Shown here: piece by piece, positions 41,146 through 41,366 of the stretch
How positions within the stretch are numbered: the first letter of the stretch is position 1
Layout: each line of letters begins with the position of its first letter
From: Acetobacteraceae bacterium
Lineage (GTDB): Bacteria > Pseudomonadota > Alphaproteobacteria > Acetobacterales > Acetobacteraceae
Assembly: GCA_947474705.1 (NCBI GenBank)
Contig: CANJJS010000042.1
Location: forward strand, 1-41,366
DNA: 41,366 bases
Direction: 5' to 3'
Position numbers and translations under genes: made by a program
The notes under the pieces: generated by a model
What the model was told of the DNA's origin: nothing
Database searches by the model: none
Seen by the model: the letters and a program-made list of their open reading frames with translations, nothing else

Positions 41146-41366
41146 ATGCTCTTCCTCGTCGTCAGCGACCCCCGCCCCGAACGCCCGTCCTCTGTCTCCG
41201 ATCAACGAAAACTGTTTTGGGACTGGATCGATCCCCTGCTGAAATCCGGCGAGGCCCGGTCCGTTCACGCCAAGGTTGGCCGGGGCGCGGTGGTGTTGTT
41301 CGATGTGCCGTCCAACGAGCAACTGCACCGGCGGTTGAACGAGTGGGCGGACATGATCCCGGCGCA
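41146..41366 (+). CDS. Muconolactone-isomerase-like/DUF3303-type small protein (3' end outside window)
   Basis: Open from ATG 41146 to the window edge (73 codons). The start MLFLVVSDPRPERPSSVSDQ and the later segment KVGRGAVVLFDVPSNEQLHR resemble dimeric alpha/beta-barrel proteins of the muconolactone delta-isomerase/DUF3303 type. NEWADMIPA near the visible end fits the same fold. The C-terminus is missing, so the assignment is tentative. AAGGAG lies about 11 nt upstream. Confidence 0.6.
   Translation, partial: MLFLVVSDPRPERPSSVSDQRKLFWDWIDPLLKSGEARSVHAKVGRGAVVLFDVPSNEQLHRRLNEWADMIPA

Overview
The window is visibly GC-rich, densely coded bacterial chromosome. The adjacent plsY-dprA-topA trio, a FdsGBA-type NAD-linked formate dehydrogenase, many flavin monooxygenases and an MmgE/PrpD-VOC-Rid catabolic block all suit an alphaproteobacterium. 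An Acetobacteraceae-like member of the Rhodospirillales is my best guess, by inference only. No rRNA, tRNA, CRISPR array or prophage was seen.

Layout. 1-6.8 kb is catabolic: an MBL-fold hydrolase and a flavin monooxygenase (+) converge on a mmgE/prpD-VOC-ridA operon (-), followed by a secreted MetX-like alpha/beta hydrolase and a GFA-fold protein. 6.9-13.8 kb holds a tartrate dehydrogenase-like enzyme, a DUF4242 protein divergent from a very large LuxR-type ATPase regulator, an acyl-CoA dehydrogenase gene broken by one in-frame TAG, a gamma-carbonic-anhydrase-like protein and a cupin. 13.8-18.1 kb has a Uma2 nuclease, methylmalonate-semialdehyde dehydrogenase, a degenerate alpha/beta hydrolase and a membrane GT2 glycosyltransferase. 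18.5-23 kb is the housekeeping block topA, dprA (also broken by one TAG) and plsY. 23-30 kb has two more flavin monooxygenases, a NUDIX hydrolase, an unrecognised gene and the helicase hrpB. 30-34 kb carries a lipoprotein HtrA protease with an OmpR/EnvZ-type two-component pair. 34.5-39.3 kb is the formate dehydrogenase operon fdsGBA. 39.4-41.4 kb has a small lipoprotein, a VapBC45-like toxin-antitoxin pair and the start of a muconolactone-isomerase-like protein.

The most unusual content is not protein-coding. Five intergenic elements of about 255-330 bp (1-155 partial, 4820-5148, 18114-18421, 24284-24588, 32419-32673) share one plan: GC-rich small hairpins on both sides of a central hairpin with about 24-bp, essentially perfect arms and a related 26-28-nt loop. 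Arm sequences differ between copies yet stay self-complementary. In two copies the loop is inverted while the flanks are not. Two copies have terminal inverted repeats and abutting 9-10 bp direct repeats, the signature of transposition. They look like non-autonomous, MITE-like elements whose central loop can flip. One copy separates the response regulator gene from its histidine kinase gene.

Both in-frame stops are TAG, but TAG is also the natural terminator of several intact genes here (for example the LuxR regulator, topA and the NUDIX gene). Point mutation or sequence error is therefore more likely than codon reassignment.
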